Source of the DNA: Heligmosomoides polygyrus polygyrus
Lineage: Eukaryota > Nematoda > Chromadorea > Rhabditida > Heligmosomidae
DNA length: 64,000 nucleotides
NCBI GenBank assembly: GCA_947396885.1
Contig: OX377201.1
Span: forward strand, 7,240,934-7,304,933
Direction: 5' to 3'
This document shows positions 63,747 to 64,000 of this stretch, piece by piece. Every line of letters starts with the position of its first letter. Position 1 is the stretch's first letter. The notes beneath the pieces were generated by a model. It was not told the DNA's origin and made no database searches. It worked only from the letters and a program-made list of their open reading frames with translations. Made by a program: the position numbers and the translations under genes.

Positions 63747-64000
63747 GTAATAGAAGTCCTTCGAGTACTATCATTTTGGTTGACAGAAGGCGAGAGCTAC
63801 AACGTTTAGAAGTACAACATTGCAAACGGATCTACCCCCGTGGGGGAAGAGGTTATATGGGGGGACGGTCAGGAGGTGCACCCGCCCCCTGTTGGGAGGC
63901 GTGCGATCCTCTTCTCACTCCCTTGCTCACCCACTCCCAACTTCCTAAGCTTCACCAAGAGTCTAACGGCTGCCTCACGAAACCTTTGACACGAGAGACA

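Overview
The window is eukaryotic. It holds many short, phase-matched exons separated by introns of about 0.1 to 7.5 kb with GT-AG borders and TTTNCAG-type acceptors, plus a dense load of DNA transposons, SINEs and minisatellites. The protein families, the splice signals, the RTE and mariner remnants and a tRNA-Ile(UAU) with a short intron suggest a nematode. A clade V (strongylid-type) worm is my best guess, by inference only.

The only host protein genes I can support are two paralogous M8 (leishmanolysin/invadolysin-like) zinc metallopeptidase genes, head to tail on the + strand. Gene 1 has fifteen exons from 1282 to 30005. It contains the HExxH helix, the distal SHWE histidine, a Met-turn exon, a cysteine-rich C-terminal region and a stop codon after a hydrophobic tail. 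Gene 2 has ten matching exons from 36051 to 63746, and its 3' exons lie beyond the window. The first exons (signal peptide, prodomain) were not found for either gene. Exons correspond one to one and mostly have the same length or differ by multiples of three, so this is an old tandem duplication whose introns then filled independently with repeats. Two oddities stand out: the exon E to exon G junction of gene 1 does not keep frame with the splice sites I can see, and gene 2 has Val in place of the conserved Gly after HELIHAL.

Introns and the intergenic region carry: a CR1/jockey-like LINE (about 5030-7560, minus); an RTE-like LINE (about 22750-23990, minus) and RTE fragments; a non-autonomous LTR element with a tRNA-Gly primer site (10092-11278); two defective mariners (44245-44949, 50912-51776); two Tc1-like elements (37458-38387, 39909-41438); a 982-bp foldback element (32908-33889); MITEs with 8-bp, TAA or TTAA target duplications; about ten copies of a tRNA-derived SINE; and a composite family with a terminal hairpin and internal minisatellites (about 8132-8970, 46288-47968, 47969-48620, 52743-54074). 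Two members of that family abut head to tail at 47968/47969, and one carries a roughly 1.2-kb 42-bp satellite with a 624-bp higher-order duplication.

Between the two genes, 30006-36050 contains a tRNA-Ile(UAU) gene (31709-31792, minus), an AT-rich TTCGAA repeat, a degenerate roughly 110-bp tandem array and the foldback element. Most long ORFs are accidental readings through repeats or shadows.
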